Positions 41,877-49,265 of a stretch of 64,000 nucleotides of DNA are shown here, in pieces. The notes below the pieces were generated by a model. The model did no database searches, had not been told where the DNA came from, and saw only the letters and a list, made by a program, of their open reading frames with translations. This DNA is from a virus. How positions within the stretch are numbered: the stretch's first letter is position 1; each line of letters begins with the position of its first letter. A program made the translations under genes and the position numbers. The DNA lies in IMG/VR virus record IMGVR_UViG_3300042561_002062, positions 21,525 through 85,524 of that record. One strand, 5' to 3'.

Positions 41877-42734
41877 CTAATTATTTTTCAAGCAGATTGT
41901 ATCTATACCAAAATTCAAAAAATTATTGAAACCATGATTTTTTAATCTTTCATTTATTTGGAAAATTTGTTCAGATGTTATATTCATATTTTCATAAACC
42001 ATCATTTTCAATCTTATTAAAATATCCGGTCTGATCGACATAATAACATCGTGATCACTTCCTTCAATATCAATTCTGATCCAATCCAAATCATTATCAA
42101 AATGCTTATCTATTATAGAATTTATAGAAAAGGACGGAACATATATTGGATTTATATCAACACCCGGAAAAAACTTTTCTACAACTTTTTTATCCATAGA
42201 ACTCACCTGGTTGAAGGGTGCTATCCAAAAATTAACAAGACCATCAGTTGATGATACAACACAATTTTCTATTTTAACATTTTTCCTGTCTTTGTGTGTT
42301 TTTAATAATATTTCTTGATTGATGGGGTCTCCTTCTACTAGTACTACAAAACATTCATTATTAAAAACTGGCAAAAGCCACTCACCCCATCTTCCAGTGC
42401 CTGCTCCTAGAACTAGTCCATTTGATCTAGATTTTGATTTAACCCAAATATTAAAAAACTCTTCTATATCCCCACCATCTACATCCGGTCTGAACGTAAA
42501 TTCTTTCAAAAGTTTGCCGGATTTTGTATATACATAAGTATTTTTAAAAGAGTAGTTATCATAAAAACTCCACCAGTTACCCCATAGTTCTGATTGATAT
42601 GAAATCTCACCACTAATCCAATCTCTAATAACAAAACTGAGTGGAAATTCACTTCGATCTAATATATAGTTTATAGATTCTGATATTTCTACTTTGATAC
42701 CATCAGAAGTTCTCAAAAAATTTATTATAGACAT
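41877..42734 (-). CDS. FkbM-type methyltransferase
   Basis: A 285-residue SAM-dependent methyltransferase. LVLGAGTGRWGEWLLPV is motif I with a G-x-G-x-G loop, FVVLVEGDPINQEILL supplies the acidic ribose-binding residue, and DLDWIRIDIEGSDHDVI is the FkbM hallmark. The first 95 residues are an added domain (SINYILDRSEFPLSFVIRDW) with a coiled look. It is divergent from the small basic gene at 42753. Its presence outside the main glycan blocks suggests sugar-modifying genes are scattered. Confidence 0.82.
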   Translation of the reverse strand: MSIINFLRTSDGIKVEISESINYILDRSEFPLSFVIRDWISGEISYQSELWGNWWSFYDNYSFKNTYVYTKSGKLLKEFTFRPDVDGGDIEEFFNIWVKSKSRSNGLVLGAGTGRWGEWLLPVFNNECFVVLVEGDPINQEILLKTHKDRKNVKIENCVVSSTDGLVNFWIAPFNQVSSMDKKVVEKFFPGVDINPIYVPSFSINSIIDKHFDNDLDWIRIDIEGSDHDVIMSIRPDILIRLKMMVYENMNITSEQIFQINERLKNHGFNNFLNFGIDTICLKNN

Positions 42735-42737
42735 AAT

Positions 42738-42747
42738 TTATATATAC
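42738..42747 (+). promoter_or_regulatory. Putative late promoter element TTATATATAC
   Basis: Exact copy, ending 5 bases before the ATG at 42753; the leftward FkbM start at 42734 is 3 bases away on the other side. The spacing for the rightward gene implies a nearly leaderless mRNA if this is the -10 element. Confidence 0.42.
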
Positions 42748-42752
42748 GTATT

Positions 42753-42923
42753 ATGCAAAATGTTTATCTACTCAATTGGGAATCTTTTCTAGAAAAATGG
42801 ACGATGAAATATAAAAAATCCATCGATTGTAAAAATCCAAAAGGTTTCTCTCAAAAAGCTCACTGTCAGGCTAGAAAAAAGAGAAAAAGAGGATTGAAAA
42901 CCCTATCCAAAAAAGTTAGATGA
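42753..42923 (+). CDS. Small basic protein with Cys/His KGFSQKAHC motif
   Basis: A 56-residue protein, MQNVYLLNWESFLEKW at the start and a strongly basic end. The core CKNPKGFSQKAHCQARKKR (residues 26-44) has two Cys and one His spaced C-x11-HC and then a basic cluster. A KGFSQ(K/R)AHC motif of this shape recurs in small proteins or C-terminal ends of many tailed-phage proteins, as I recall from family patterns; its role is not established. The N terminus also loosely follows the MKxxxxFxExF leader style. The next gene starts 1 base after its stop. Confidence 0.65.
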   Translation: MQNVYLLNWESFLEKWTMKYKKSIDCKNPKGFSQKAHCQARKKRKRGLKTLSKKVR

Positions 42924-42924
42924 T

Positions 42925-43335
42925 ATGAAAAGTTATCCTCATGGATTTTGGGAAGACGGAGAAGGTAAATATTCCGTAGATAGTCTTTTTAGAGTAGTTC
43001 AAGATAGAGAGCCATCTTTTGTGTCGATCAAAAAAATAATAGACAAAAACAAAGATCTTGAAACCAAAGAGGGAAACTTTCTTAAGAACTTAGAAAATCC
43101 AACTATTCGTTTTACAAAAAGAGTAGGAAAATCAAATACATCCTATCCTATTTTGCTAAGTGAAGAGGGATGGATAATCGATGGCTCTCATAGAGTTGCT
43201 AAACTGAAATGGCAAGGTAGAAGAAAAATTCTAGCTCATATAATAAGAGAAGAAGATTTGAAAAGTGCTCGTGTTGATATAAACGAAAGCTTAATTCTAA
43301 AATTTGAGTTGTGGAAAAAAATTGGTATGTTTTAA
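42925..43335 (+). CDS. ParB/sulfiredoxin-like-fold protein
   Basis: A 136-residue protein, with YPILLSEEGWIIDGSHRVAK (residues 72-91) matching the ParB/Srx-fold signature (strand, then D-G-x-H-R). WQGRRKILAHIIREEDL continues the fold. The fold occurs in ParB, sulfiredoxin and phage kinases. No DNA-binding HTH domain follows, so it is not a plasmid-type ParB. It could be an ATP/nucleotide-acting or nucleic-acid-acting small enzyme. It starts 1 base after the previous stop. Confidence 0.7.
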   Translation: MKSYPHGFWEDGEGKYSVDSLFRVVQDREPSFVSIKKIIDKNKDLETKEGNFLKNLENPTIRFTKRVGKSNTSYPILLSEEGWIIDGSHRVAKLKWQGRRKILAHIIREEDLKSARVDINESLILKFELWKKIGMF

Positions 43336-43351
43336 AACATCAAGAGCTAGG

Positions 43352-43361
43352 ACATATATAA
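43352..43361 (+). promoter_or_regulatory. AT promoter-like element
   Basis: ACATATATAA is 7 bases before the ATG at 43369 and resembles the recurring element, with C in place of the first T. Confidence 0.3.
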
Positions 43362-43368
43362 TCCATCT

Positions 43369-43611
43369 ATGACTATATTAATTAGACCAGAAGAGTTTGA
43401 AGCAGATCTTGGACCAAATTGGAGAAATGGAATGCTCATTAAGCCTAGTATAGACTACGCTACTAATTCAATACATTCTTGGATAGGAAATGAAGAGGTG
43501 ATTGTTTTTAGATTTAAAAATTACGGATTCATCAACGACAACAGATGCAGTACTTATGATATTTCGGTCGGATCGGCAGGTATAATGATAGAAATAACTA
43601 AAACTCTCTAA
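43369..43611 (+). CDS. Small unknown protein
   Basis: An 80-residue beta-rich protein starting MTILIRPEEFEADLGPNWRN and containing VIVFRFKNYGFINDNRCSTY and a C-terminal strand VGSAGIMIEITKTL. No family recognised. It is compact and soluble, with two isolated features typical of a small SH3-like or beta-barrel fold. The short membrane-protein gene begins 16 bases after its stop. Confidence 0.48.
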   Translation: MTILIRPEEFEADLGPNWRNGMLIKPSIDYATNSIHSWIGNEEVIVFRFKNYGFINDNRCSTYDISVGSAGIMIEITKTL

Positions 43612-43627
43612 AAAAATATACCAAAAA

Positions 43628-43723
43628 ATGGCAGGTGGTGACGATAAAGTATCCAAAACCGAATCAATAATAGTTTCTAGTATTTTAGTGATATTATTGA
43701 TTTATATTATACTTGGTTTATAA
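43628..43723 (+). CDS. Very small single-span membrane protein
   Basis: A 31-residue reading frame, MAGGDDKVSKTESIIV followed by the hydrophobic SSILVILLIYIILGL. It is one charged head plus one transmembrane segment to the C terminus. It fits the tight gene packing (16 bases after the preceding gene, 1 base before the next). Its expression is inferred from context; chance is possible at this length. Confidence 0.45.
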   Translation: MAGGDDKVSKTESIIVSSILVILLIYIILGL

Positions 43724-43724
43724 T

Positions 43725-44009
43725 ATGAAAATAATCCAATGGTTTCATAAACCTAAAGGATTTTTTTATATACAATCAGAAGTAATATTTATGATAAATT
43801 ATTTCTTTTTTGAATTTAGAGAAGGAAAAGCAAAAATAAATTTCTCATCTAATTTTTACGAAATTAGTAGAAGAAACACAATAGATATAGTATTGAGAAA
43901 ATTTTTTACCAGAAAAAATAGCCAGACATCACATAAAAATTATAAAAAACCTGTTCACTCGGGATTTTTATTTTTCCACAAAGACAAATACCTAGATCAA
44001 TGCAAATAA
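43725..44009 (+). CDS. Small unknown protein
   Basis: A 94-residue basic, aromatic-rich protein starting MKIIQWFHKPKGFFYIQ from the ATG at 43725, 1 base after the previous stop; a TTG further upstream is unlikely. The segment FFFEFREGKAKINFSSNFYE and a basic end RKNSQTSHKNYKKPVH are visible. It overlaps the SGNH-like gene by 10 bases. No family recognised. Confidence 0.45.
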   Translation: MKIIQWFHKPKGFFYIQSEVIFMINYFFFEFREGKAKINFSSNFYEISRRNTIDIVLRKFFTRKNSQTSHKNYKKPVHSGFLFFHKDKYLDQCK

Positions 44010-45019
44010 ATATATTACGTATAGATTTTGAGAAAGCTTATCAAGCAGACGAGTTGTTTGTGGAATTTTCGATCAGTGAGGGTTTTGCTGAACTTAGACC
44101 TATAAGGTTGAGGCTATTAGATCCTTTTTTTAGAAGACCATTTGCTTTTGTAGATCCAATCGAGCTTGGATGTAATTCAGAAAATAGTTACTGGGTTAAT
44201 TTCTGGTTGAAAGGTCACACAAGGGATCCAGTTCTAGGATTACAGGGTGGGTTTATTATTCAATTTGAAGATGTTGTAACTCAAAAAATAATAGAGGAAA
44301 AAGAATTCAGAAATGATGGAAAGCATTGGTCAAAAAGAGGAATTCAGAAAAATTTCCCGTGGAATGATCCTAGGTTTTATTTGATCGGGGATTCACACTC
44401 ATGGACTAATTTTGGAGATCATTCACATAATATAGACTCAGTAGCTGGTCTTAAATTTGTAAGACACGCACATTATGGTGTTAGTTCTCATACTTTCTGG
44501 TCTGGGGATTTTTATGGTTATATAAATTTACTTCCGGTCGAAAAAAATGATATTTTGGGTTTCAATTTTGGAACTTATGATTTTAGAGAGGGTGTCTTCA
44601 AAGCATCAGACACTAAAAATATTCCTATCGAAGAATGTATTTATGCTACACTTTTTCAGACTTTTTACAAATTAAAACAGCTCAGAGAAGTATATAGAGA
44701 CAATCATTTTATGATTTGTTCGATTGTTCCGCCTTTTAGAGAGCATAACATAAAACCAGAAAATAGGCGGGAAGTTTTTTGGAATTCAACCGATGAACAA
44801 AGATTGAAAGTTTTTTCTATTTACAATAATTTCTGGTCTAGACACATTCATTTCTTGGAAAATGCTTCTTTTTTAGACTGGACTGGGCCTTATCTTGATA
44901 GTGAAGGTTTCTTAATTGATGATTATATGTATTTAGAAGATATACACATAGAAAAATATGAGAAATCTTTTGAAATTTTGGAAAATCATATAAGAAAGAT
45001 ACTAGGTAAAAATGTCTAG
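44000..45019 (+). CDS. SGNH-hydrolase-like protein with N-terminal beta domain
   Basis: A 339-residue protein. After a beta-rich N-terminal domain (1-115, with FSISEGFAELRPIRLRLLD), PRFYLIGDSHSWTN (about 129-142) matches block I (GDSH) of SGNH/GDSL hydrolases. VEKNDILGFNFGTYDFREG is in the block III (G-x-N-like) position, here FGTYD. The end segment DDYMYLEDIHIEKYEKS supplies the block V D-x-x-H pair. These enzymes remove or move acyl groups on glycans. Related proteins acetylate or deacetylate polysaccharides. It fits the surrounding glycan genes. Confidence 0.7.
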   Translation: MQINILRIDFEKAYQADELFVEFSISEGFAELRPIRLRLLDPFFRRPFAFVDPIELGCNSENSYWVNFWLKGHTRDPVLGLQGGFIIQFEDVVTQKIIEEKEFRNDGKHWSKRGIQKNFPWNDPRFYLIGDSHSWTNFGDHSHNIDSVAGLKFVRHAHYGVSSHTFWSGDFYGYINLLPVEKNDILGFNFGTYDFREGVFKASDTKNIPIEECIYATLFQTFYKLKQLREVYRDNHFMICSIVPPFREHNIKPENRREVFWNSTDEQRLKVFSIYNNFWSRHIHFLENASFLDWTGPYLDSEGFLIDDYMYLEDIHIEKYEKSFEILENHIRKILGKNV

Positions 45020-45064
45020 TCTCTATACTAAATCTCAATTTTTTTACAAAAATCCTTCTAACTG

Positions 45065-45137
45065 AGCGGGAGACGAGGTTCGAACTCGCGGCCTGCAGCT
45101 TGGAAGGCTGCCGCTCTACCAACTGAGCTACTCCCGC
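45065..45137 (-). tRNA. tRNA-Gly (anticodon TCC)
   Basis: The reverse strand folds into a 72-base cloverleaf plus discriminator: acceptor GCGGGAG/CTCCCGC, D arm GCTC...GAGC with AGTTGGTA loop, anticodon stem GCAGC with loop CTTCCAA (anticodon TCC), and T arm GCGAG-TTCGAAC-CTCGT. CCA is not encoded. The TCC anticodon reads GGA/GGG codons. Confidence 0.93.
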
Positions 45138-45149
45138 TTAAAAACTTAG

Positions 45150-45157
45150 CAAATATA
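45150..45157 (-). promoter_or_regulatory. Host-type promoter -7 box TATATTTG for tRNA-Gly
   Basis: Minus-strand TATATTTG followed by C, 12 bases before the tRNA 5' end. It matches the Bacteroidota -7 consensus and would allow transcription by unmodified host polymerase. Confidence 0.6.
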
Positions 45158-45170
45158 GGTAATTTATCTA

Positions 45171-45479
45171 TTATTTTCCACTCTTCTGTTTAGAAATATT
45201 ATCAAAATTTTTCTGACACCAGTTGAATTGTTTATCTATTTTTGAATCGATGTAAGAATACATCTCTTCTGATTTTTTTCCTATTAAGGTATGAAGTTTG
45301 TCGAACTCCTTTGATCTTTCTGAAAACTCATGGTATATTTTTTCAGACAACACATTTTCTATTTTTAAAATCTGATCACTCACCATTTTTTTCATTTCAA
45401 CTCTAATCCTAACGACACCAACAACCGAAGCAATTGTTATAACTGAAAGCGCCCCTAGAACAAAATAAGTTATTTCCAT
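45171..45479 (-). CDS. Small membrane-anchored helical protein
   Basis: A 102-residue protein with an N-terminal hydrophobic stretch ([20 protein letters not shown], about 2-21) followed by [10 protein letters not shown] and a helical, coiled-coil-prone domain ([40 protein letters not shown]). It is probably a type II/N-in inner-membrane anchor with a cytoplasmic or periplasmic helix. No family recognised. It lies between the two tRNAs on the same strand. Confidence 0.58.
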   Translation of the reverse strand: MEITYFVLGALSVITIASVVGVVRIRVEMKKMVSDQILKIENVLSEKIYHEFSERSKEFDKLHTLIGKKSEEMYSYIDSKIDKQFNWCQKNFDNISKQKSGK

Positions 45480-45521
45480 ATTTTTTTATTTTTTTTGGCC
45501 TAAACCTGCTAAGTTTTTTTG

Positions 45522-45606
45522 CGGAGAGAGAGGGATTCGAACCCCCGGTACCTTTCGGTACAACTGTTTTCAAGACAGCCGATTTTAACCACTCACCCAT
45601 CTCTCC
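45522..45606 (-). tRNA. tRNA-Ser (anticodon TGA)
   Basis: An 85-base class II cloverleaf on the minus strand: acceptor GGAGAGA/TCTCTCC, anticodon loop CTTGAAA (anticodon TGA), a long variable arm (GTACCGAAAGGTAC), and T arm GGGGG-TTCGAAT-CCCTC. The discriminator is G; CCA is not encoded. It reads UCA codons, common in this AT-rich sequence. Confidence 0.93.
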
Positions 45607-45624
45607 TGGTTGTATTTGTTGTAT

Positions 45625-45632
45625 CAAAGATA
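45625..45632 (-). promoter_or_regulatory. Host-type promoter -7 box TATCTTTG for tRNA-Ser
   Basis: Minus-strand TATCTTTG, 18 bases before the tRNA 5' end at 45606. It sits within the short palindrome GTATCTTTGATAC. Confidence 0.55.
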
Positions 45633-45643
45633 CGGAACTAAGT

Positions 45644-45653
45644 TTATATATAC
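45644..45653 (+). promoter_or_regulatory. Putative late promoter element TTATATATAC
   Basis: Exact copy, 18 bases before the ATG at 45672 on the plus strand. It sits back to back with the minus-strand host-type box for tRNA-Ser. Confidence 0.5.
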
Positions 45654-45671
45654 AAAAAAAAATTCATCATC

Positions 45672-46049
45672 ATGGCAAACTTAGAAGAAACTTGGTTTTA
45701 CGAGCCACCGATTGATTTTGAGCACAAAAATTACCTGCTCTTACAGTATTTAAGTGATATCGATAAAAGTTATTCACTTTTTAGACTGAGTCCTTATTTA
45801 CTTAGAACAGAGAGACTTATCGGATCTATGAAAATTTTTCGTGAAGATCTAAAAAAAAAAAAAAGTCTTATTGTGGGAAGAATGATTGGATTTTCTTTTC
45901 AAAGAGGTATCATTCGTGAAGATGTTGAAGATATACCAGAAATGGAAGAAATATCGGAAATTGTTGACTACTCTATACCACTACTGGATTCAAAAGTAAA
46001 AATGGGATATAAACTTCTAAAAAAATATCCTCAAGTTCTTTTTATTTAG
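45672..46049 (+). CDS. Unknown small protein with an A14 run in its coding sequence
   Basis: A 125-residue protein starting [17 protein letters not shown]; mostly helical, with [20 protein letters not shown] and a C-terminal end [17 protein letters not shown] run of fourteen A bases (45851-45864) encodes a Lys cluster in the middle of the gene; frameshifting or sequencing error there would break or rescue the frame. No family recognised. Confidence 0.5.
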   Translation: MANLEETWFYEPPIDFEHKNYLLLQYLSDIDKSYSLFRLSPYLLRTERLIGSMKIFREDLKKKKSLIVGRMIGFSFQRGIIREDVEDIPEMEEISEIVDYSIPLLDSKVKMGYKLLKKYPQVLFI

Positions 46050-46061
46050 AAAATAGTTTCA

Positions 46062-46069
46062 TATATTTG
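46062..46069 (+). promoter_or_regulatory. Host-type promoter -7 box TATATTTG before the umuD-like gene
   Basis: TATATTTG, 23 bases before the ATG at 46093. It is the only promoter motif seen between the unknown gene and the umuD-like/umuC pair, so the pair may be read from it. Confidence 0.55.
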
Positions 46070-46092
46070 TCTTTTCTATACAAAAACAAATT

Positions 46093-46419
46093 ATGGAAAT
46101 AGAAGACAAGCTAAAAATATCAACACAAACAACCGGATTTAGCTCACCGGCTAGAGATTATGTAGATAAGCGTCTCGATCTCAACGAACTAATGGTTAAA
46201 AATATTTATTCTACTTTTTATTTTTTATGGCAAGGTGAAGATAAACTTGGCCTAAAAAAAGGAGACTATCTTTTAATAGATAAAAGCGTAGAACCAAAAG
46301 AAGATAGTCTTGTGGTTTATACAGATGAGGATAAACTTGGAGTTGATCAATTTATGAATATTAATCCTGAAAAATTATGGGGAACAATCTTATGGAAAAT
46401 AACAAATCTAGAAAGGTAG
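46093..46419 (+). CDS. UmuD-like protein lacking the catalytic Ser-Lys pair
   Basis: A 108-residue protein aligned by eye to UmuD: TGFSSPARDYVDKRLDLNEL (14-33) matches the UmuD segment around its Cys24-Gly25 cleavage site, and LKKGDYLLIDKSVEPKEDSL and ending KLWGTILWKI follow the C-terminal fold. In UmuD the catalytic Ser60 is in GDSM; here the equivalent is GEDK (48-51, at 46234-46245). The catalytic Lys97, in FTVKKL, corresponds to Asp85 in LGVDQF. The N-terminal part before the cleavage region is about 11 residues shorter than in E. coli. It therefore looks like a non-self-cleaving UmuD, close to UmuD' in form. It overlaps umuC by 28 or 43 bases. Confidence 0.75.
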   Translation: MEIEDKLKISTQTTGFSSPARDYVDKRLDLNELMVKNIYSTFYFLWQGEDKLGLKKGDYLLIDKSVEPKEDSLVVYTDEDKLGVDQFMNINPEKLWGTILWKITNLER

Positions 46420-47585
46420 CTATTGTAGATGCTAATAACTTTTATGTTTCTTGTGAAAGAGTATTTAATCCTTCACTAGAAGGAAAAAAAACCGTTGTGC
46501 TTTCCAACAACGACGGGTGTATTATCGCAAGATCTCAAGAGGTAAAAGATATTGGTATTAAAATGGGTCAGCCTCTTTTTTTATTAGACGAAGAGGTAAA
46601 AAATAATATTCATAAGTATTCTTCTAACTACAATCTTTACGGAGATATCTCAGATAGAATAGCTAATATTCTTCTTCAATTTTCACCACTAGTTGAAAAC
46701 TATTCTATTGACGAGAGTTTTATTGATCTTTCTCATGTTGATGACAGAGATATTTTAGATTATCTTAAAGTAATAAAAAAGACTATTCAAAGGTGGGTAG
46801 GAATACCGGTATCTATTGGTTGTGGTCAAAATAAAACTCTAGCTAAACTTTGTAACTTTATTTCCAAGAATGTTAAAGAATATGGTGGTGTTTATTATCA
46901 AGGATCTAACTTAACTGATTTAGACAATTTACCGATTGATGAAGTTTGGGGTATAGGAAGAAAATGGTCTAAAAAATTAAACTCTTGTGATATTTTTCTA
47001 GTCAAAGATTTTAAGAAACTATCAAATCTTCAAGCTCAGGGAATACTCAATATTACTGGTCTAAAGACTCTTCTCGAACTTAAGGGAGAATATATTCACC
47101 CAGTTACAAATAAGTTCAAAAGACCAAAGATGGTTACCTACTCTAGAAGTTTTGGAACAAGTGTTTGGAGAAAATCAGAGATTTTTGATAGTTTATCCCT
47201 CTTTTTAGAAGGTTCATGTAAAGTTTTATCTAGAGAAAATCTTCAAACTAAACGAGTGTCGGTTTTTGTATCTACCAATCGTTTTGACGAGGATTATTTT
47301 ACCTGGCACCGTGATATTCGTCTTGATGTTCCATCGAATAATCCGGAAATTATTTGGTCACAAATAGAAGAATTTCTAGAAGAAATACCTCTTAAACTTT
47401 GGTCAAAAGCCGGCGTCTGTTTAAAGGATCTTATACCAGATAATATAAAGGTACAAAATATTTTCGTAGATAACGTTCAACCTACACCTCTCCCTAAAAT
47501 TGAACGAAGAAACTGGCAAACAAAAATGGAGTTTCTTTCACCTAGATACACAACCAAATGGGAAGATATACCACAAATATATTAA
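46392..47585 (+). CDS. umuC: UmuC, Y-family DNA polymerase V catalytic subunit
   Basis: About 397 residues from the ATG at 46392 (MENNKSRKVAIVDANN); an ATG at 46377 is also possible. KVAIVDANNFYVSCERVF holds the first catalytic Asp and the steric-gate Tyr/Phe region, VLSNNDGCIIARSQEVKD the fingers, VENYSIDESFIDLS the catalytic Asp-Glu pair, GIPVSIGCGQNKTLAKLCN the palm, and NLPIDEVWGIGRKWSKKL the thumb HhH. MEFLSPRYTTKWEDIP ends like E. coli UmuC. QNIFVD near residue 355 could be a sliding-clamp-binding motif. Translesion synthesis or phage genome mutagenesis is likely. It is coupled by overlap to the umuD-like gene. Confidence 0.92.
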   Translation: MENNKSRKVAIVDANNFYVSCERVFNPSLEGKKTVVLSNNDGCIIARSQEVKDIGIKMGQPLFLLDEEVKNNIHKYSSNYNLYGDISDRIANILLQFSPLVENYSIDESFIDLSHVDDRDILDYLKVIKKTIQRWVGIPVSIGCGQNKTLAKLCNFISKNVKEYGGVYYQGSNLTDLDNLPIDEVWGIGRKWSKKLNSCDIFLVKDFKKLSNLQAQGILNITGLKTLLELKGEYIHPVTNKFKRPKMVTYSRSFGTSVWRKSEIFDSLSLFLEGSCKVLSRENLQTKRVSVFVSTNRFDEDYFTWHRDIRLDVPSNNPEIIWSQIEEFLEEIPLKLWSKAGVCLKDLIPDNIKVQNIFVDNVQPTPLPKIERRNWQTKMEFLSPRYTTKWEDIPQIY

Positions 47586-47592
47586 TATATAA
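47583..47592 (+). promoter_or_regulatory. AT promoter-like element
   Basis: TAATATATAA begins three bases before the umuC stop at 47585 and lies 19 bases before the ATG at 47612; variant of the recurring element. Confidence 0.3.
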
Positions 47593-47611
47593 CTAAAAAA
47601 ATTATTTTGTT

Positions 47612-47737
47612 ATGGTCATTCTTCCACTAACTCTCATTCTTTTAGGAGTTTCAACAATTATACTTACTTTACTTAGTCAAAGGAGAGAACTAAAAGGTGG
47701 TTGTTGTGGAGATAAATGTATTTGTAAAAATAACTGA
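47612..47737 (+). CDS. Very small membrane protein with Cys-rich tail
   Basis: A 41-residue protein: a hydrophobic stretch VILPLTLILLGVSTIILTLL (about 2-21), a basic link SQRRELKGG, then the Cys-rich end CCGDKCICKNN. The topology is one N-terminal transmembrane segment and a short tail with four Cys, suited to binding metal or forming disulfides. A second small protein with a similar tail is encoded at 52985-53155. Its ATG start and the spacing after umuC support it being a real gene. Confidence 0.55.
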   Translation: MVILPLTLILLGVSTIILTLLSQRRELKGGCCGDKCICKNN

Positions 47738-47743
47738 ATTTAC

Positions 47744-48547
47744 TTACCAAATTTCACCATTTACAAATTGTTGTAACCAAGGAGTTCTGTTTGTATCAAT
47801 GTTCCGCTCTTCAATAAATTGTTGAATTGTTTGCCTACCGGTTGATTGTGGAAGTGCACATCCTCCTTCTAATAAAAATCCTGATTCATCAAGACCCGTA
47901 TAAAAAATTTTCTCGGGAATCTCATTTGAAATTATTCTAGCAAATCTTTGTTCTAGAATACCTGATGGATCATCATCACACCATTCACGCCAACCTTGTC
48001 TTGAGATTATTTGTGACATTTCATCTGGCCTACATCCAAAAATACGAGTAGATCTTTCGTATCCACCTATATTTGCTCTATGCCAAGTGACTACACTATG
48101 TCTTTCTAACATATTAGGTAGTTGGCTTAATATATCTTGCTTAAGAATAGATGTTCCAGTCAATTTTAAACAAAAGTTCTGATTGTTGGTTTGTTGTCTA
48201 TTACCCATAAGAGAAGCTTGCATCAAACCCAAACCAATTAATGTGGATTCACCTCTTTGTTTAATAAGTCTAGGTGTAGTATGTATAACTTTGAATTCTT
48301 CTATTTCTGGAAAATATTGACTAGCAGAGTAGAGCAATTCTACATCAGCGCAATAATTATGTGGTTTTACTACATTATAGGGATCATCCCAATCGTGTAT
48401 TCTACACATTTCCTCAGCTGATTGTGCTGGTGTTGAATTATCGGCAATTACAACACTAAATTTTTCTTGAATAATTTGCGCATTTATAGAAAGAGAAAGT
48501 AGAACTTGTTTTATTCTATTACATGAGGTTAATAATAGTATATTCAT
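47744..48547 (-). CDS. Putative glycosyltransferase
   Basis: A 267-residue protein starting MNILLLTSCNRIKQVLLSL. The N-terminal half looks like a GT-A Rossmann-type fold (FSVVIADNSTPAQSAEEM, VELLYSASQYFPEIEEF, FKVIHTTPRLIKQRGES). The usual DxD is not clear; FCLKLTGTSILKQDIL stands in its place. The second half is Arg/Trp-rich. The last 4 bases of the next gene overlap its start. It is the last gene of a four-gene leftward cassette with GT32 and two methyltransferases. Confidence 0.58.
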   Translation of the reverse strand: MNILLLTSCNRIKQVLLSLSINAQIIQEKFSVVIADNSTPAQSAEEMCRIHDWDDPYNVVKPHNYCADVELLYSASQYFPEIEEFKVIHTTPRLIKQRGESTLIGLGLMQASLMGNRQQTNNQNFCLKLTGTSILKQDILSQLPNMLERHSVVTWHRANIGGYERSTRIFGCRPDEMSQIISRQGWREWCDDDPSGILEQRFARIISNEIPEKIFYTGLDESGFLLEGGCALPQSTGRQTIQQFIEERNIDTNRTPWLQQFVNGEIW

Positions 48548-49260
48548 TTGATTAAGCCTTGTTCGAATTTAATTTTATTTTCATGTGACCAAGCATATAG
48601 GGCATGATGAGTTGCTATTTTAGGATTAAACGTATTATAATCCCCATATTCGATATTATGTTCATCTAATTTTTTCTGCATGGTGTGATGATATTCCCAG
48701 ACGTCATCGGTAAAATGAAAGGGTAATCCTAGGTATTTTTTTATTAATTCACCAGTCCAATGTGGTGAGTAGGGAGGATTGAGATAGTTCAAATCAACAT
48801 AAATATTCTCTACTACAAATTGGACCATAGGATGATTTTTTTTGAAACCAAATACGTTGTTTGTTACTGTATGATCTATACCCGTCCATCCCACACCTAT
48901 TTTGTGGTTTAACCATTGTTCGCCACCACCAAAATGTCCGAAAACAATACCATCTCTTTCAGGTAAAACGCAGGTATCCAAACTTTGAATGGCTTCCCAA
49001 TCTATATCTAAATACCAACCACCATATTCCAACACAACCAACCATCTAATCATGTCCGCACAATAAACATAATCTTTTTTATTATACATGGTTTCATACA
49101 TGACCTTCAAATGATCCGGTATTTTTGGTAAATTATCGTCTGACCAAAAATAATATTCCCAATCCGGATGTGCACTTCTGAAATCCTGAGATAATTTTTT
49201 TTCTTTTTGAGGTATATCATAATGACCAACCCAGATTTGATGTATAATTTTTTCTATCAT
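48544..49260 (-). CDS. GT32-family glycosyltransferase
   Basis: A 238-residue protein of the Gly_transf_sug (GT32) family: KIIHQIWVGHYDIPQKEKKL (4-23), FRSAHPDWEYYFWSDDN (27-43), and CADMIRWLVVLEYGGWYLDI with the DID metal motif at residues 85-87. VGWTGIDHTVTNNVFGFKKN and a C-terminal HHALYAWSHE also fit. Family members transfer hexoses onto glycans. It overlaps the downstream gene by 4 bases, suggesting coupling. Substrate unknown. Confidence 0.85.
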   Translation of the reverse strand: MIEKIIHQIWVGHYDIPQKEKKLSQDFRSAHPDWEYYFWSDDNLPKIPDHLKVMYETMYNKKDYVYCADMIRWLVVLEYGGWYLDIDWEAIQSLDTCVLPERDGIVFGHFGGGEQWLNHKIGVGWTGIDHTVTNNVFGFKKNHPMVQFVVENIYVDLNYLNPPYSPHWTGELIKKYLGLPFHFTDDVWEYHHTMQKKLDEHNIEYGDYNTFNPKIATHHALYAWSHENKIKFEQGLIK

Positions 49261-49265
49261 AAAAC

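Noticed and set aside
42925-43335. ParB partition protein suggesting a plasmid-like prophage
   Set aside because: Only the ParB/Srx-type fold segment is present; no HTH, no ParA beside it and no parS-like inverted repeats seen.
44838-45122. Leftward frame across tRNA-Gly and the SGNH gene
   Set aside because: It encodes the complement of the tRNA and of the SGNH protein end, with no independent support.
45409-45627. Leftward frame across tRNA-Ser
   Set aside because: It runs through the tRNA cloverleaf and the start of the membrane-anchored gene, so it is a shadow frame.
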